From the NCBI RefSeq assembly GCF_000374165.1, contig NZ_KB893783.1, positions 1 to 64,000 on the forward strand: a stretch of DNA of 64,000 nt. Direction: 5' to 3'. How positions within the stretch are numbered: the first letter of the stretch is position 1; each line of letters begins with the position of its first letter. Position numbers and translations under genes: made by a program. Shown here one piece after another: positions 1 through 9,396 of the stretch. The stretch comes from Parafrankia elaeagni (lineage in GTDB: Bacteria > Actinomycetota > Actinomycetes > Frankiales > Frankiaceae). The notes below the pieces were generated by a model, which was given only the letters and a program-made list of their open reading frames with translations, was not told the DNA's origin and searched no databases.

Positions 1-225
1 GGCCGCACCGTCATCGCGATCGACCGGTTCTACCCGTCATCGAAGACCTGTTCGGTGTGCGGGTCGAGGGTGGGGAAGCTGCCGCTCGACGTCCGGGAAT
101 GGTCCTGCCATCGCTGTGGCACGGTCCACGATCGGGAGGTGAACGCGGCGACGAACATTCTGGCCGCGGGGCTCGCGGTTGCTGCCTGTGGAGAGGGAGT
201 GAGACCACCTCGCTCCCAGGAGTGA
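1..225 (+). CDS. tnpB: TnpB (OrfB) of IS200/IS605 family, C-terminal fragment
   Basis: Frame 1 is open from the window edge to TGA at 223-225, so only about 74 C-terminal residues are seen. They contain the TnpB zinc ribbon (CSVCG followed by CHRCG) and the closing RuvC-like motif DREVNAATNIL, whose Asp is the last catalytic acidic residue of the family. TnpB is an RNA-guided nuclease encoded by IS200/IS605 elements. No TnpA transposase is visible; it may lie upstream or be absent. Whether the full protein is intact cannot be judged. Confidence 0.9.
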   Translation, partial: GRTVIAIDRFYPSSKTCSVCGSRVGKLPLDVREWSCHRCGTVHDREVNAATNILAAGLAVAACGEGVRPPRSQE

Positions 226-303
226 GAGGCGTCCGTTGGTGAAGCAGGAACCTGTGTCGCGAGGTACAGGAATCTCCGGCCTTCAGGCCGGAGAGGATGT
301 CAA
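226..303 (+). ncRNA. Candidate 3' scaffold of TnpB guide RNA (omegaRNA/reRNA)
   Basis: The 78 bases after the tnpB stop carry a GC-rich perfect hairpin (273-294) and the putative cleavage end at 303. In known TnpB systems the guide RNA spans the 3' part of tnpB and the right end. This assignment rests on position and the hairpin only; no promoter or 5' boundary can be defined from the sequence. Confidence 0.4.
288..303 (+). repeat. 16-bp direct repeat, copy 1 (IS right terminus)
   Basis: CCGGAGAGGATGTCAA forms the last 16 bases of the proposed element. An exact second copy lies at 2611-2626 in a gene-free stretch. Confidence 0.8.
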
Positions 304-319
304 GGACAGGAGAGGGCCC

Positions 320-1378
320 ATGGTCGACACCGTCGTACGCCTCACGGAGCAGGACGCCCGCGCGATCGTCGAACTGGCCGCGCTCGCGCCGTCCATCCAC
401 AACACCCAGCCCTGGCGGTGGCGGCTGGACGGCACCGGCCTGCACCTTTTCGCCGATCCCGAACGGCTGCTGCAGGTGGCCGACCACGAGGGACGCCAGC
501 TGCTGATCAGCTGCGGCGCGGCGCTGGCCTTCGCCCGCTTCGCGGTGCGGTCCCGCGGCCTGGTGCCCGAGGTGACGTACGGGCCGCTCGAGGAGACCGG
601 CCCGCCGACAGCCCGCGACCCGCTCGCCACGATCACGGTGACCGGCCGCCAGCCGGCGACCGCCGCCGAGACGGACCTGGCGCAGGCCATCGCCGTGCGG
701 CACACCGACCGGCGCCCGTTCCTGGCGGGGGAACGCGGCCGGCTCGGCCCGGACGACGTGTCCGCGCTGCGCCGTGCCGCCGAGACCGAGGCGGCCTGGG
801 CCTGGTTCGTCGAGGACACGGACTCGCGGATCACGGCGTCGGTCCTGCTCTCCCGCGCCGACTGGCAGGAGACCCACGACCCCGCCTACGCCGAGGAGCT
901 GCTGCGCTGGCGCCGGGACTCGACCACCGCGGCGGACGGCCTGCCCGCCGAGGTGGTCGGGGGTGTGGCGGAGTCCCGCCAGTCGGAGTTCGTGCTGCGC
1001 GACTTCGACGTGGCCCGCGGCGACACCTCCTCGGTGGCTCCGTCCCGTGGCACGCCAGCCGGCGGGGGAGCGGCGCCGGCGCCGGTCGAGCATCCGGTGC
1101 TGCTGGCCGTCGGCACCGACAGCGACCGGCCCGTCGACCGGTTGCTCGGCGGGGCCGCCACCGGCAGGGTGCTTCTCACCGCGACCGAACGGGGCCTGGC
1201 AGCCTCGCCGCTCGGCCAGGTCCTGGACCTCCCCGCGCTCCGCGAGCAGCTGCGTGCGTCCTTCGGCCTTGCCGGGCACGTGCAGATGCTGCTGCGGGTG
1301 GGCCGCCCCGATCCGGACCTGCCGCCACTGGCCGCAACCCCGCGCCGCCCCGTCGACGAGATCCTGGACGTCGCCTGA
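320..1378 (+). CDS. Acg-family FMN-binding nitroreductase-like protein
   Basis: 352-residue protein related to mycobacterial Acg (Rv2032), a nitroreductase-fold family that binds FMN; several members are thought to sequester flavin rather than catalyse efficiently. The N-terminus has the typical LAPSIHNTQPWRW segment (near residues 15-27), and a second nitroreductase-like half follows, with RHTDRRPF near 130. The ATG at 320 is preceded by an AGGACAGGAGAGG ribosome-binding region at 303-316. An upstream in-frame start at 236 lies inside the IS end and is unlikely to be native. The IS ends only 16 bases before the start, so the gene's original promoter has probably been displaced. Molecular function beyond flavin binding is not shown by the sequence. 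Confidence 0.85.
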   Translation: MVDTVVRLTEQDARAIVELAALAPSIHNTQPWRWRLDGTGLHLFADPERLLQVADHEGRQLLISCGAALAFARFAVRSRGLVPEVTYGPLEETGPPTARDPLATITVTGRQPATAAETDLAQAIAVRHTDRRPFLAGERGRLGPDDVSALRRAAETEAAWAWFVEDTDSRITASVLLSRADWQETHDPAYAEELLRWRRDSTTAADGLPAEVVGGVAESRQSEFVLRDFDVARGDTSSVAPSRGTPAGGGAAPAPVEHPVLLAVGTDSDRPVDRLLGGAATGRVLLTATERGLAASPLGQVLDLPALREQLRASFGLAGHVQMLLRVGRPDPDLPPLAATPRRPVDEILDVA

Positions 1379-1635
1379 GCGCAGGCGCGCGGGCCAGGAT
1401 GGCCCCATGGACGTAACTGTTGTCGACAACGCCGCCGCCCGCAGATTCGAGGCCCGCACTCCGACCGGTGAGGTGGCGGGCTTCGCCGCCTACACCCGCT
1501 CGGACCGGGCGGTGACCTTCACCCACACCGTGGTCGAACCGGCCTTCGAGGGGACCGGGGTCGGCTCCGCGCTGGCCGCCGCCGCGCTGGCCGCGGTGCG
1601 CGCCGAGGGCCTCGCGGTCATCCCGCAGTGCCCGT

Positions 1636-2508
<873 letters not shown>

Positions 2509-2610
2509 CTGTGATCCTTTCGGCTCCGCCGCACCGGCGGGCGGACTGCCGCGGGTCAGAGGCGGTGACCGGACGGCTCCGCGGGAGCGCGGAGCCGGGT
2601 GACCGTGAAA

Positions 2611-2626
2611 CCGGAGAGGATGTCAA
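2611..2626 (+). repeat. 16-bp direct repeat, copy 2 (solo IS-end-like sequence)
   Basis: Exact match to the last 16 bases of the IS end at 288-303, again finishing in GATGTCAA. A different perfect hairpin lies just upstream (9-bp stem, 2574-2582 with 2589-2597), at a spacing comparable to the subterminal hairpin of the element. The rest of the 2509-2739 gap shows no gene. It may be the remnant of a related element. Confidence 0.55.
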
Positions 2627-2739
2627 TGGGACGGCAGTCTGCGACTCCACGTGCCCGCGGGCAACGCTCCACGCCGCCACCGCCACCGCCGCCACCACCG
2701 GCGGCTCCGCGGAGCAGCGGGCGGTGACGGACGGCCGCC

Positions 2740-3519
2740 TCAGGCGGAAACGGCCAGGCCGGCGTGCATCTCCCAGACCAGCACCTCGGCCGGCTCGACG
2801 GCGGTGACCCGCTGGCCGCCGACCGCGGTGAACCGCACCGCGTCCCCCTCCCTCAGGGGGCCGGCCCCTTCCAGCACGACCTCGCCGCGGGCGACGAACA
2901 GGTGCAGGTAAGGCGCGTCGGGGAGCTCCACGCTCTGCCCCGGCGTGAGCCGGGCGACGTGCAGCGCCGCGTGCCGGTTCCTGATCCGGATGGCGGTGGC
3001 GCCGTCGTGCCGGTCCATCCCGGAGGCGACGGTGACGAGTCCGCCGCGGAGCAGTTCGTCGTCGATCTCGAGCTGCTCGTACCCCGGGTCGATGCCGTGC
3101 TCGTCGGGGAGGACCCACATCTGGACGAAGTGCACCGGGTCGTCGTGCGGGTCGCCGCCTCCCGTGAGCCGCCAGGCGTCGTTCTTCTCGGAGTGCAGGA
3201 TGCCCCGCCCGGCGCTCATCCGCTGCGCGAGACCCGGGTAGATCACCCCGGAGGTCCCGGTCGAGTCCTGGTGGACCAGCGAGCCCTGCAGAACCCAGGT
3301 GACGATCTCCATGTCGGTGTGCGGGTGGGTCTCGAAGCCCGTTCCGGCGCGGACGTTGTCGTCGTTGTTGACCAGCAGCAGCCCGTGATGGGTGTTCGAC
3401 GGGTCGTAGTGATGGCCGAACGAGAACGAGTGCTTGGAGTCGAGCCAGTGCAGCCTCGTCTTCGCCCGGTCGTCCGCCCGGCGGATGTCGACCCGCGGCC
3501 TCGTTGTCGCGCCGGTCAT
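2740..3519 (-). CDS. Pirin-family protein (YhaK-type bicupin)
   Basis: 259-residue pirin-like bicupin. The N-terminal cupin has the metal-site pattern THHGLLLVNND, then HPHTDMEIVTWVLQG and SAGRGILHSE, supplying three His and one Glu. The C-terminal cupin (from about 170) is degenerate, as usual in YhaK-like members. Some family members are quercetin dioxygenases or redox-sensing cytosolic proteins; the substrate here is unknown. The start at 3519 has GGGAAGGGG upstream; another in-frame ATG at 3540 lacks a site. It is divergent from a MarR gene with a shared 12-bp inverted repeat, so MarR control is likely. Confidence 0.87.
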   Translation of the reverse strand: MTGATTRPRVDIRRADDRAKTRLHWLDSKHSFSFGHHYDPSNTHHGLLLVNNDDNVRAGTGFETHPHTDMEIVTWVLQGSLVHQDSTGTSGVIYPGLAQRMSAGRGILHSEKNDAWRLTGGGDPHDDPVHFVQMWVLPDEHGIDPGYEQLEIDDELLRGGLVTVASGMDRHDGATAIRIRNRHAALHVARLTPGQSVELPDAPYLHLFVARGEVVLEGAGPLREGDAVRFTAVGGQRVTAVEPAEVLVWEMHAGLAVSA

Positions 3520-3538
3520 GGCTGCCCCTTCCCATTTC

Positions 3539-3550
3539 ATGACGTGTCAT
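3539..3550. promoter_or_regulatory. Inverted repeat between pirin and MarR genes
   Basis: ATGAC-GT-GTCAT is a perfect 5-bp inverted repeat between two divergent starts (pirin at 3519, MarR at 3557). MarR regulators typically bind such repeats in their own divergent promoter. The assignment is by position and symmetry only. Confidence 0.45.
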
Positions 3551-3556
3551 TAAGAT

Positions 3557-4096
3557 ATGTGCGTGTCAACCAGAGGCGGGGACGGGGCATTCCAGGGTCC
3601 GGCGGGTGGGCGTGGGCAGGGCGATCCGCGCTGGCTCGACCCGCGTGAGCAGCAGGCCTGGCGCCGTTACCTGCTGATGGCGAGCCGGCTGTCCGCGCGG
3701 ATGGGCCGCGAGCTCACCGCGGACGCCGGGATCTCGCTGGCCGACTACGACATCCTGGTCCACCTGAGCGAGGCGCCGGGCAGCCGCCTGCGGGTGACCC
3801 GGCTCGCCCGGGAGCTGTCCTGGGAGCAGAGTCGCCTGTCCCATCAGGTGGCGCGGATGACGCGGCGCGGGCTGGTCGCCCGCGAGGAGTGCGCCGAGGA
3901 CGGCCGCGGGGCCCTCGTCGTGCTGACCGCGCAGGGCCGCGCCGTGATCGAGCGGGCCGCCCCCGCCCACGTCGCCTTCGTCCGCGAGCGGGTGTTCGAC
4001 GCCCTCACCGACGCGCAGGTAGACGCCCTCGAGGCGATCGCGACCGCCGTCCTGGACAGCCTCGCCGCCGACGGGTACCCGCCCGCCGCCGACTGA
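3557..4096 (+). CDS. MarR-family transcriptional regulator
   Basis: 179-residue winged-helix regulator. The recognition region is RVTRLARELSWEQSRLSHQV (about 84-103), followed by the wing (ARMTRRGLVAREECAEDGRG), then a C-terminal dimerisation helix. A Gly-rich N-terminal extension of about 25 residues suggests the true start could be a later codon. Adjacent and divergent to the pirin gene, it is probably its local repressor; the ligand is unknown. Confidence 0.88.
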   Translation: MCVSTRGGDGAFQGPAGGRGQGDPRWLDPREQQAWRRYLLMASRLSARMGRELTADAGISLADYDILVHLSEAPGSRLRVTRLARELSWEQSRLSHQVARMTRRGLVAREECAEDGRGALVVLTAQGRAVIERAAPAHVAFVRERVFDALTDAQVDALEAIATAVLDSLAADGYPPAAD

Positions 4097-4099
4097 GCC

Positions 4100-4402
4100 C
4101 TACGAGGCCAACCGCTCGCGTGCGCCGCGGCCTGAGTCCGTGGGTTCGACCTCGCTGCCGGGCTGCTTGATCTCGGCCCACACGTCGTCGAGGGAGAGCC
4201 CGAGGACATCGGCGATCGCCGCGATGGTCGGGAAGGCGGGGGTGGCCACGCGACCGGACTCGATCTTTCGAAGAGTCTCTGGTGAGACACCTGCGTCCAG
4301 CGCGGTGTCGAGTATCGAGCGCTCGCCCCTGGTCCGGCGTAGGAGGGCGCCGAGGCGCTTCCCACGCTCGACCTCTGCGGGGGTGAGCGGCAACCTGACC
4401 AT
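4100..4402 (-). CDS. XRE-family helix-turn-helix regulator
   Basis: 100-residue single-domain HTH_XRE (Cro/CI-type) protein. The HTH is TALDAGVSPETLRKIESGR (about 33-51), followed by AFPTIAAIADVLGLSLDD, the usual fourth and fifth helices. A perfect TATAAT (minus strand, 4415-4410) sits 7 bases upstream of the ATG, so the transcript may be leaderless. It is divergent from the methionine aminopeptidase gene and 3 bp from the convergent MarR stop. It probably regulates itself and the peptidase through the AT-rich intergenic repeats. Confidence 0.85.
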   Translation of the reverse strand: MVRLPLTPAEVERGKRLGALLRRTRGERSILDTALDAGVSPETLRKIESGRVATPAFPTIAAIADVLGLSLDDVWAEIKQPGSEVEPTDSGRGARERLAS

Positions 4403-4468
4403 GGTTCCAATTATAGTACCGGTATAATATGGCCGGGATAATTATTGGTAGCGCGAGAGGGGTGCCGC
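4403..4468. promoter_or_regulatory. AT-rich divergent promoter with direct repeats
   Basis: This island is strikingly AT-rich for the window. It holds TATAAT on the plus strand (4423-4428) and on the minus strand (4415-4410). Two near-identical 10-mers, CCGGTATAAT (4419-4428) and CCGGGATAAT (4433-4442), are spaced 14 bp apart and overlap the plus-strand -10 region. They are candidate operator sites for the XRE protein. A GAGAGGGG ribosome-binding site at 4455-4462 serves the peptidase ATG at 4469. Confidence 0.55.
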
Positions 4469-5251
4469 ATGATCGAGATCCTGAGCCCCGCCAAAGTGGC
4501 CCGAGCGAAGGACACGGGTGCCCTCGTCGCCGACATTCTGCAGACGCTGAGAAGCCGTAGCGCGGTCGGCACGAGCCTCCTGGACATCGATCGGTGGACC
4601 AAGGTCATGATCGCGCAGGCCGGAGCGGAGTCCTGCTACGTCGACTACGCGCCGTCCTTCGGCCGCGGGCCGTTCGGCCACTACATCTGCACGGCCGTCA
4701 ACGACGCCGTGCTCCACGGGCTGCCCCACGACTACGCGCTTGCCGACGGCGACCTGCTGACACTCGATCTCGCCGTGTCCAGGGGCGGAGTCGCCGCGGA
4801 CTCCGCCATCAGCTTCGTCGTGGGCGAGTCAAGGCCCCCGGAGAGCATCGCGATGATCGACGCGACCGAACGCGCGCTGGGCGCGGGGATAGCCGCCGCC
4901 GGGCCCGGGGCTCGCATCGGCGACATCTCCCATGCCATCGGCTCCGTCCTGCGCGCGGCGGGGTACCCGATCAACACCGACTTCGGCGGCCATGGCATCG
5001 GATCGACGATGCACCAGGACCCGCATGTCGCCAACACCGGGCGGCCCGGCCGTGGCTACAGACTGCGCCCCGGGCTGCTGCTCGCACTGGAGCCGTGGGT
5101 CATGGCGGACACCGCGGAACTCGTCACCGACGCCGACGGCTGGACCCTGCGCAGTGCGACAGGCTGCCGGACAGCACACAGTGAGCACACGATCGCCATC
5201 ACCGAGGACGGAGTCGACATCCTGACCCTGCCGACGGGGGCGCACACCTGA
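4469..5251 (+). CDS. map: Type I methionine aminopeptidase
   Basis: 260-residue M24A peptidase that removes the initiator Met from nascent proteins in the cytosol. All five dinuclear-metal ligands are visible: Asp in LTLDLAVS, Asp in AADSA, His in GGHGIGSTMHQDPHV, Glu in LALEPWV and Glu in SEHTIAI. The ATG at 4469 has a GAGAGGGG site; an earlier TTG at 4445 is less likely. Its location next to an XRE regulator rather than in a ribosomal operon suggests a second, conditionally expressed paralogue; that a housekeeping copy exists elsewhere is an inference. Confidence 0.9.
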   Translation: MIEILSPAKVARAKDTGALVADILQTLRSRSAVGTSLLDIDRWTKVMIAQAGAESCYVDYAPSFGRGPFGHYICTAVNDAVLHGLPHDYALADGDLLTLDLAVSRGGVAADSAISFVVGESRPPESIAMIDATERALGAGIAAAGPGARIGDISHAIGSVLRAAGYPINTDFGGHGIGSTMHQDPHVANTGRPGRGYRLRPGLLLALEPWVMADTAELVTDADGWTLRSATGCRTAHSEHTIAITEDGVDILTLPTGAHT

Positions 5252-6283
5252 GATCGGCGGCGCTCCGTACGCGGGGCAGGCCCGAGGTCTCCATCCCGAA
5301 CGCGTCGCCACGAGCTCCATCACGCCACTCACGGTCGTGCTGACCCGGGCGTTCCCGGTGGCTGCGGTGGCTGCGGTGGCTGCGGTGGGTGTGGTGGGTG
5401 TGGTGGGTGCCGTGGGTGCCCGCAGCTCGTAACCAGCCATGGCCTCGGTCGCGTTCAGGAAGACGACGGGTCTGACCTGCGCGACGACGAGACCATCGGC
5501 CCCACCGATGTCGCGGATTCCTCCCCCCGCGCCGAGGCAGGCCCGCACCGCGACTTCGGCCGACGTCCCCGCCGCGGCCACGTCGGCCGGTCCCGGTGGC
5601 ACCGGGTTGAGCAGGAGGCTGGCCGCGATCCGGGCAACGTCGTCCGCCCGGCCGCCGCCGACGCTGAGCACAAGACCGGGACCGGGGCTCCACCGCAGTG
5701 AGTAGGACGGGTGGCCGTCGATCTCGGCGCGCAGGAGGACGGCGTCGTGAGCTCCGACAGCCGCCGGCCGTACGGTCTCCCAACCGGCGGCCGGTGCCAT
5801 CGCGGCCTCCGCGGCCAGGTCGACGGACGGGCCGCGCCGAACAGCGATCCCGTACGTGGCCGGTGCGGCGTTGCCGGAGCGGTCGATGACGGGAACGGCG
5901 GCCTGCTCGGCGGTATAGACCACCCGGACCTCGAAATGGTCCCGCCGTGGGTCTCGGCTGTTCCGGAAGTACTCGCCCTCGCGGGTCCGCCGGTGAAAGC
6001 CCGCGGGCATCCACCCGACGTCCACACCCCAGATCTGGTCCAGGGCCTCGCGGGCAGTCCCGGGGTGGCTTCCCGCTTCGCGGGCGGAGCGGTGCTGCGT
6101 CACCATGACCGTGCTGGACGCCAGAACGACGGCCAGTGCCGCGGTGACGGCCAGTGCCGCGGTGACGGCCCCGACCGTTGGGAGTCCCCCGTGCCGGCAG
6201 GTGCCGGGGACGAGGGTGGCGTCCGGCGGCACGCGGCCGAAGCGCTTGAGCGTCACCGTCTTCGAGGCGGACTGTTCCGCCAT
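4829..6283 (-). CDS. Membrane-anchored protein of unknown function; 3' end uncertain
   Basis: From the ATG at 6283 (GGGGGTG upstream) the protein has a basic cytosolic N-terminus, one transmembrane segment (about residues 36-61) and an extracytoplasmic domain with no recognised motif. A Thr/Ala/Pro tandem repeat around nucleotides 5358-5418 (9-bp units) precedes a plausible C-terminal segment ending near 5255. The frame then runs on antisense through 420 bases of the methionine aminopeptidase gene. That part (4829-5251) looks like a shadow, so the genuine stop has probably been lost or lies in a shifted frame. Confidence 0.5.
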   Translation of the reverse strand: MAEQSASKTVTLKRFGRVPPDATLVPGTCRHGGLPTVGAVTAALAVTAALAVVLASSTVMVTQHRSAREAGSHPGTAREALDQIWGVDVGWMPAGFHRRTREGEYFRNSRDPRRDHFEVRVVYTAEQAAVPVIDRSGNAAPATYGIAVRRGPSVDLAAEAAMAPAAGWETVRPAAVGAHDAVLLRAEIDGHPSYSLRWSPGPGLVLSVGGGRADDVARIAASLLLNPVPPGPADVAAAGTSAEVAVRACLGAGGGIRDIGGADGLVVAQVRPVVFLNATEAMAGYELRAPTAPTTPTTPTAATAATAATGNARVSTTVSGVMELVATRSGWRPRACPAYGAPPISGVRPRRQGQDVDSVLGDGDRVLTVCCPAACRTAQGPAVGVGDEFRGVRHDPRLQCEQQPGAQSVATAGPPGVGDMRVLVHRRSDAMAAEVGVDRVPRRAQDGADGMGDVADASPGPGGGYPRAQRAFGRVDHRDALRGP

Positions 6284-6428
6284 CCACATCACCCCCAGCC
6301 GCCGCCGACGATTTCCCGAGATGAGGTCGCCGGAGGAACGGTCACCTGTAAAGAGCCCAGAGGTGGGAGTTCGGTTGACATCCGAGCGCAGGAAAAGCGA
6401 GATGTCCGCGGTCAGCCCGGAGCGCGGG

Positions 6429-7736
6429 TCAGAACCTGCGCGGGCTTCCCGCCGTGGGGTCGCGCAGGGCGGGCAGGTCGCCGCCGGTGGGGCGTCCCGG
6501 CGTTTCGGGCCGGATACCGATCCCGACGATGCGGGCGAGGGCTCCCTGCGCGGCCGGGCTCGCGGCGACACGCCGGATCAGCGCCGGTGCCGGCGGCGGG
6601 GTGGCGGCCCGCAGCACCGGGCCGAGGAAGGCGCGCTGGGCTGCGCGTTGCATCAGCTGGGTGAGGACCGTGGGCACCGTCCGTCGGCGCTGCACCGCGG
6701 CGAGCTGGCCGGGCGTCGGTGCCGACCCGTCCGCGCGGCCGGCCAACAGCGGCCCGGCGAGCAGGCGCGCCGCCGCGACGGCGTCCTGGATCGCGAGATT
6801 GATGCCCACACCTCCGATGGGGCTCATGGCATGGGCGGCGTCGCCGATGAGCAGGGCGCCGGGCGCGTGCCAGTGCCGGGCCCGGTCGACCTGGACGGTC
6901 AGCAGCCGGACGTCCGTCCAGCTTTCGATCTCACCGACCCGGTCGGTGAACACCGGCGCGATCTCCGTGACCCGGCGGCGCAGCGCGGCGAGGCCGTCGG
7001 CCCGCACCGTGCCGTAGCCCCCCTTCGGGATCAGGAAGGCCACCTGCCAGTAGCCGCCCCGGTCGATCCGGATGAGCAGCTCGCCCGCGCCGACCAGGCC
7101 ACCGAGCCCGTCCCCGTCGGCCGGGCGCCGGGAGAGGCGGAACCAGAGGACGTCCATGGGGGCGCCGAACCGCCGGGTCCGCAGGCCGAGCCGTGCGCGG
7201 ACGACGGAGCCGCGGCCGTCGGCGCCGATCGTCAGCCGGGCTCGCACGGTCTCCGGGCCGTCGGGGCCGCGTGCCTCGACGCCCGCGACCCGCGCCCCGT
7301 CCCGGAGCAGGCCGGTCACCTCACGGCCGCGCAGGAGGGTGAAGGTGGGCAGCTCGGCGCCGGCGCGGGCCAGCATCTCCAGCAGGTCCCACTGCGGCAC
7401 GAAGTACAGGTACGGGTGATCGCCGCGCAGCCGGGTGAAGTCGGCGACCTGGAACGTCCCGTCGGCGAACGTGAACCGCAGGCTGGTCACCCGCCGCCCC
7501 GGCAGCGCCCGGGTGGCGTCGCCCAGGCCGATCCGGTCGAGCAGCGTCAGCGTGGACGGATGCACCGTGTCGCCGCGGAAGTCACGCAGGAAGTCGTCGT
7601 GCTTCTCCAGCACGCAGGTGCGCAGGCCGCTGCGGGCGAGCAGCAGGCCGGCCATGATCCCGGCCGGCCCGCCGCCGACGACGCACACCTCCGCGGTGTG
7701 GTGGTTCCCGCCGCCGCTGGCTTCGTCCCCCGTCAT
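6429..7736 (-). CDS. FAD-dependent aromatic-ring-type monooxygenase (PHBH/UbiH fold)
   Basis: 435 residues. The FAD-binding GxGxxG is VVGGGPAGIMAG (about 19-30), the DG motif is IGADGRGS (about 171-178), and the second flavin motif GDAAHAMSPIGGVGINLA lies near 295. These three motifs define the group A flavoprotein hydroxylases. It would hydroxylate an aromatic or polyketide-like substrate using NAD(P)H and O2; the substrate is unknown. The hydrophobic Pro/Ala-rich C-terminus (about 375-420) is typical of family members of this length. The gap to the neighbouring aldehyde dehydrogenase is 64 bp in the same direction, so they may be cotranscribed. Confidence 0.88.
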   Translation of the reverse strand: MTGDEASGGGNHHTAEVCVVGGGPAGIMAGLLLARSGLRTCVLEKHDDFLRDFRGDTVHPSTLTLLDRIGLGDATRALPGRRVTSLRFTFADGTFQVADFTRLRGDHPYLYFVPQWDLLEMLARAGAELPTFTLLRGREVTGLLRDGARVAGVEARGPDGPETVRARLTIGADGRGSVVRARLGLRTRRFGAPMDVLWFRLSRRPADGDGLGGLVGAGELLIRIDRGGYWQVAFLIPKGGYGTVRADGLAALRRRVTEIAPVFTDRVGEIESWTDVRLLTVQVDRARHWHAPGALLIGDAAHAMSPIGGVGINLAIQDAVAAARLLAGPLLAGRADGSAPTPGQLAAVQRRRTVPTVLTQLMQRAAQRAFLGPVLRAATPPPAPALIRRVAASPAAQGALARIVGIGIRPETPGRPTGGDLPALRDPTAGSPRRF

Positions 7737-7800
7737 GCGGACTGCCTACCCGCCCAGCCCCGCCCGAGTCGTTGCCGGCGCCGCCGGGTGCCGCCGGGTG

Positions 7801-9213
7801 TCAGGACCGGGCGCGGTAGCGGACCTGGGTCTCGGTGTAGCTCGCGAGGCCCCAGGGGCCGTTCTCGACGCCGATGCCGCTCCACTTGGACCCGCCGAAG
7901 GGCTGGTGCGGCCCGAGGGCGACATGGGCGTTCACCCAGGCGGTGCCGCACTCGAGGCGGTCGGCGACCGCGCCGGCACGGTCGGGGTCGGCGGACCAGA
8001 CCGAGCCGGACAGCCCGAAACTGGTCGCGTTCGCCCGGCTGACCGCCTCGTCGACATCCCGGTAGGGCAGGACCGGCAGCGCCGGGCCGAACTGCTCCTC
8101 GTCGACGATCCGGCTGCCCTCGGTGGCCCCGACGAGCACGGTCGGCTGGTAGAAGAACCCGGGACCCTCGACGGGGGCGCCGCCGGTGGCGGCCTTCGCC
8201 CCGCCGGCGATCGCGTCGGCGACGAGCCCGCCGACCCGTTCGAACTGGGGCCGGTTCTGGATGGGGCCGAGCTCGGTGCCGGGCTCCATGCCGTCACCGA
8301 GCTTCGCCGCCGCGGCGCGGGCCGCGAGTGCCTCGACGACGTCGTCGTGCAGCGCCTCGGGAACATAGAGGCGCTTGATCGCCGAGCAGACCTGGCCGCT
8401 GTTGTCGAAGGCACCCAGGAAGATCTTCTCGGTCACCGCGGCCGGGTCGACGTCGTCGAGCAGGATCGCGGCGTCGTTGCCGCCGAGCTCCAGGGTGACC
8501 CGCTTGAGGTCCGGGGCGGCGGCCGCGGCGATGTGCTTGCCCGTCGGCACCGATCCGGTAAAGCTGATCTTGCGCGGGACCGGGTGGGACGTCATCCACC
8601 GGCCCAGTTCGTCGCCGCCGGAGACCACGTTGAGCACACCGGGCGGGAGGGCCTCGGCGAGGACCTCGGCCAGCAGCAGCGTGCTGCGCGGCGTGTAGGG
8701 AGAAGGCTTGAGGACCATCGTGTTGCCGGCGAGCAGCGCGGGGCCGATCTTCCAGCTCGCCAGCATGACGGGGAAGTTCCACGGTGTGATCGCGGCCACG
8801 ACGCCCATCGGGCGGTGGACCACCTCGGCGAACGCGCGGTCGTCGTCCTGGATGACCTCACGCGGCAGCTCGAGCCGGGAGAAGTACTTCAGCCAGTAGC
8901 TCGCGCCGCGCACCTCCATCGTCGCCGCGGCGAGGGGCTTGCCCTGCTCGGCGACCAGGACGGGGGCGATGCGGTCCGCCGCCGCCCGCACCCGTGCCGA
9001 GGCGTCGGCCAGGGCGGCGCGCCGGGCGGCCTCGTCCCGGCTCCAGGTGGTGCCGGAGTAGGCCTTCGCGGCGGCGTCGAAGGCCGCGTCCAGCTGGGCG
9101 CGGGAGCAGTCCGGCGCCTGCGCGTGCACCGCGCCCGTCGCCGGATTCACCACCGCGAACGTCGCGGGAGCGGTGCGGCGCTCCCCATTGATGATCATCG
9201 AGACGTCGGTCAT
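7801..9213 (-). CDS. Aldehyde dehydrogenase (NAD(P)+-dependent, ALDH superfamily)
   Basis: 470 residues covering a full ALDH domain. ITPWNFPVML begins the cofactor site, SFTGSVPTGK is the Rossmann loop, ELGGNDAAIL carries the general-base Glu, and NSGQVCSAIKR contains the catalytic Cys. It oxidises an aldehyde to the acid; the C-terminal GPHQPFGGSKWSGIG is also canonical. The ATG at 9213 has GAAGGGG upstream; the ATG at 9246 is less likely. It is divergent from the amidohydrolase. The substrate cannot be told from sequence. Confidence 0.92.
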   Translation of the reverse strand: MTDVSMIINGERRTAPATFAVVNPATGAVHAQAPDCSRAQLDAAFDAAAKAYSGTTWSRDEAARRAALADASARVRAAADRIAPVLVAEQGKPLAAATMEVRGASYWLKYFSRLELPREVIQDDDRAFAEVVHRPMGVVAAITPWNFPVMLASWKIGPALLAGNTMVLKPSPYTPRSTLLLAEVLAEALPPGVLNVVSGGDELGRWMTSHPVPRKISFTGSVPTGKHIAAAAAPDLKRVTLELGGNDAAILLDDVDPAAVTEKIFLGAFDNSGQVCSAIKRLYVPEALHDDVVEALAARAAAAKLGDGMEPGTELGPIQNRPQFERVGGLVADAIAGGAKAATGGAPVEGPGFFYQPTVLVGATEGSRIVDEEQFGPALPVLPYRDVDEAVSRANATSFGLSGSVWSADPDRAGAVADRLECGTAWVNAHVALGPHQPFGGSKWSGIGVENGPWGLASYTETQVRYRARS

Positions 9214-9396
9214 CGTGCCCCTTCGCGTCCGTGCTGGGCGTGACATGTCTCTGAACGGGTGTTTAATGCCAGAGGCGTCGGAGCGTCAAGGTTCCCACGA
9301 TCGGCGCGGCGAGGGGGCTCCGGAACGCCCCTCCGCCCAGCCTGGCCAGCGTCTTGATCCGATGGATGCGGTCATGCGCGGCGCGGCGTTCTCCGC

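Larger units (their letters stand above)
1..303 (+). mobile_element. Right part of an IS200/IS605-type element, ending near 303
   Basis: Downstream of the tnpB stop is a perfect 9-bp stem with a TTCA loop (273-294), then GGATGTCAA. Subterminal hairpins and a right cleavage tetranucleotide such as TCAA (as in IS608) are known for this family, so the right boundary is placed after TCAA at 303. In characterised systems this end also forms the 3' scaffold of the TnpB guide RNA, with the guide taken from the flanking DNA. Here that flank would be the ribosome-binding region of the next gene. The left end lies outside the window. Confidence 0.65.

Noticed and set aside
4829-5250. C-terminal part of the minus-strand membrane-protein ORF
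   Set aside because: This stretch is antisense to methionine aminopeptidase and looks like a shadow, so no domain is claimed for it although the frame is open.
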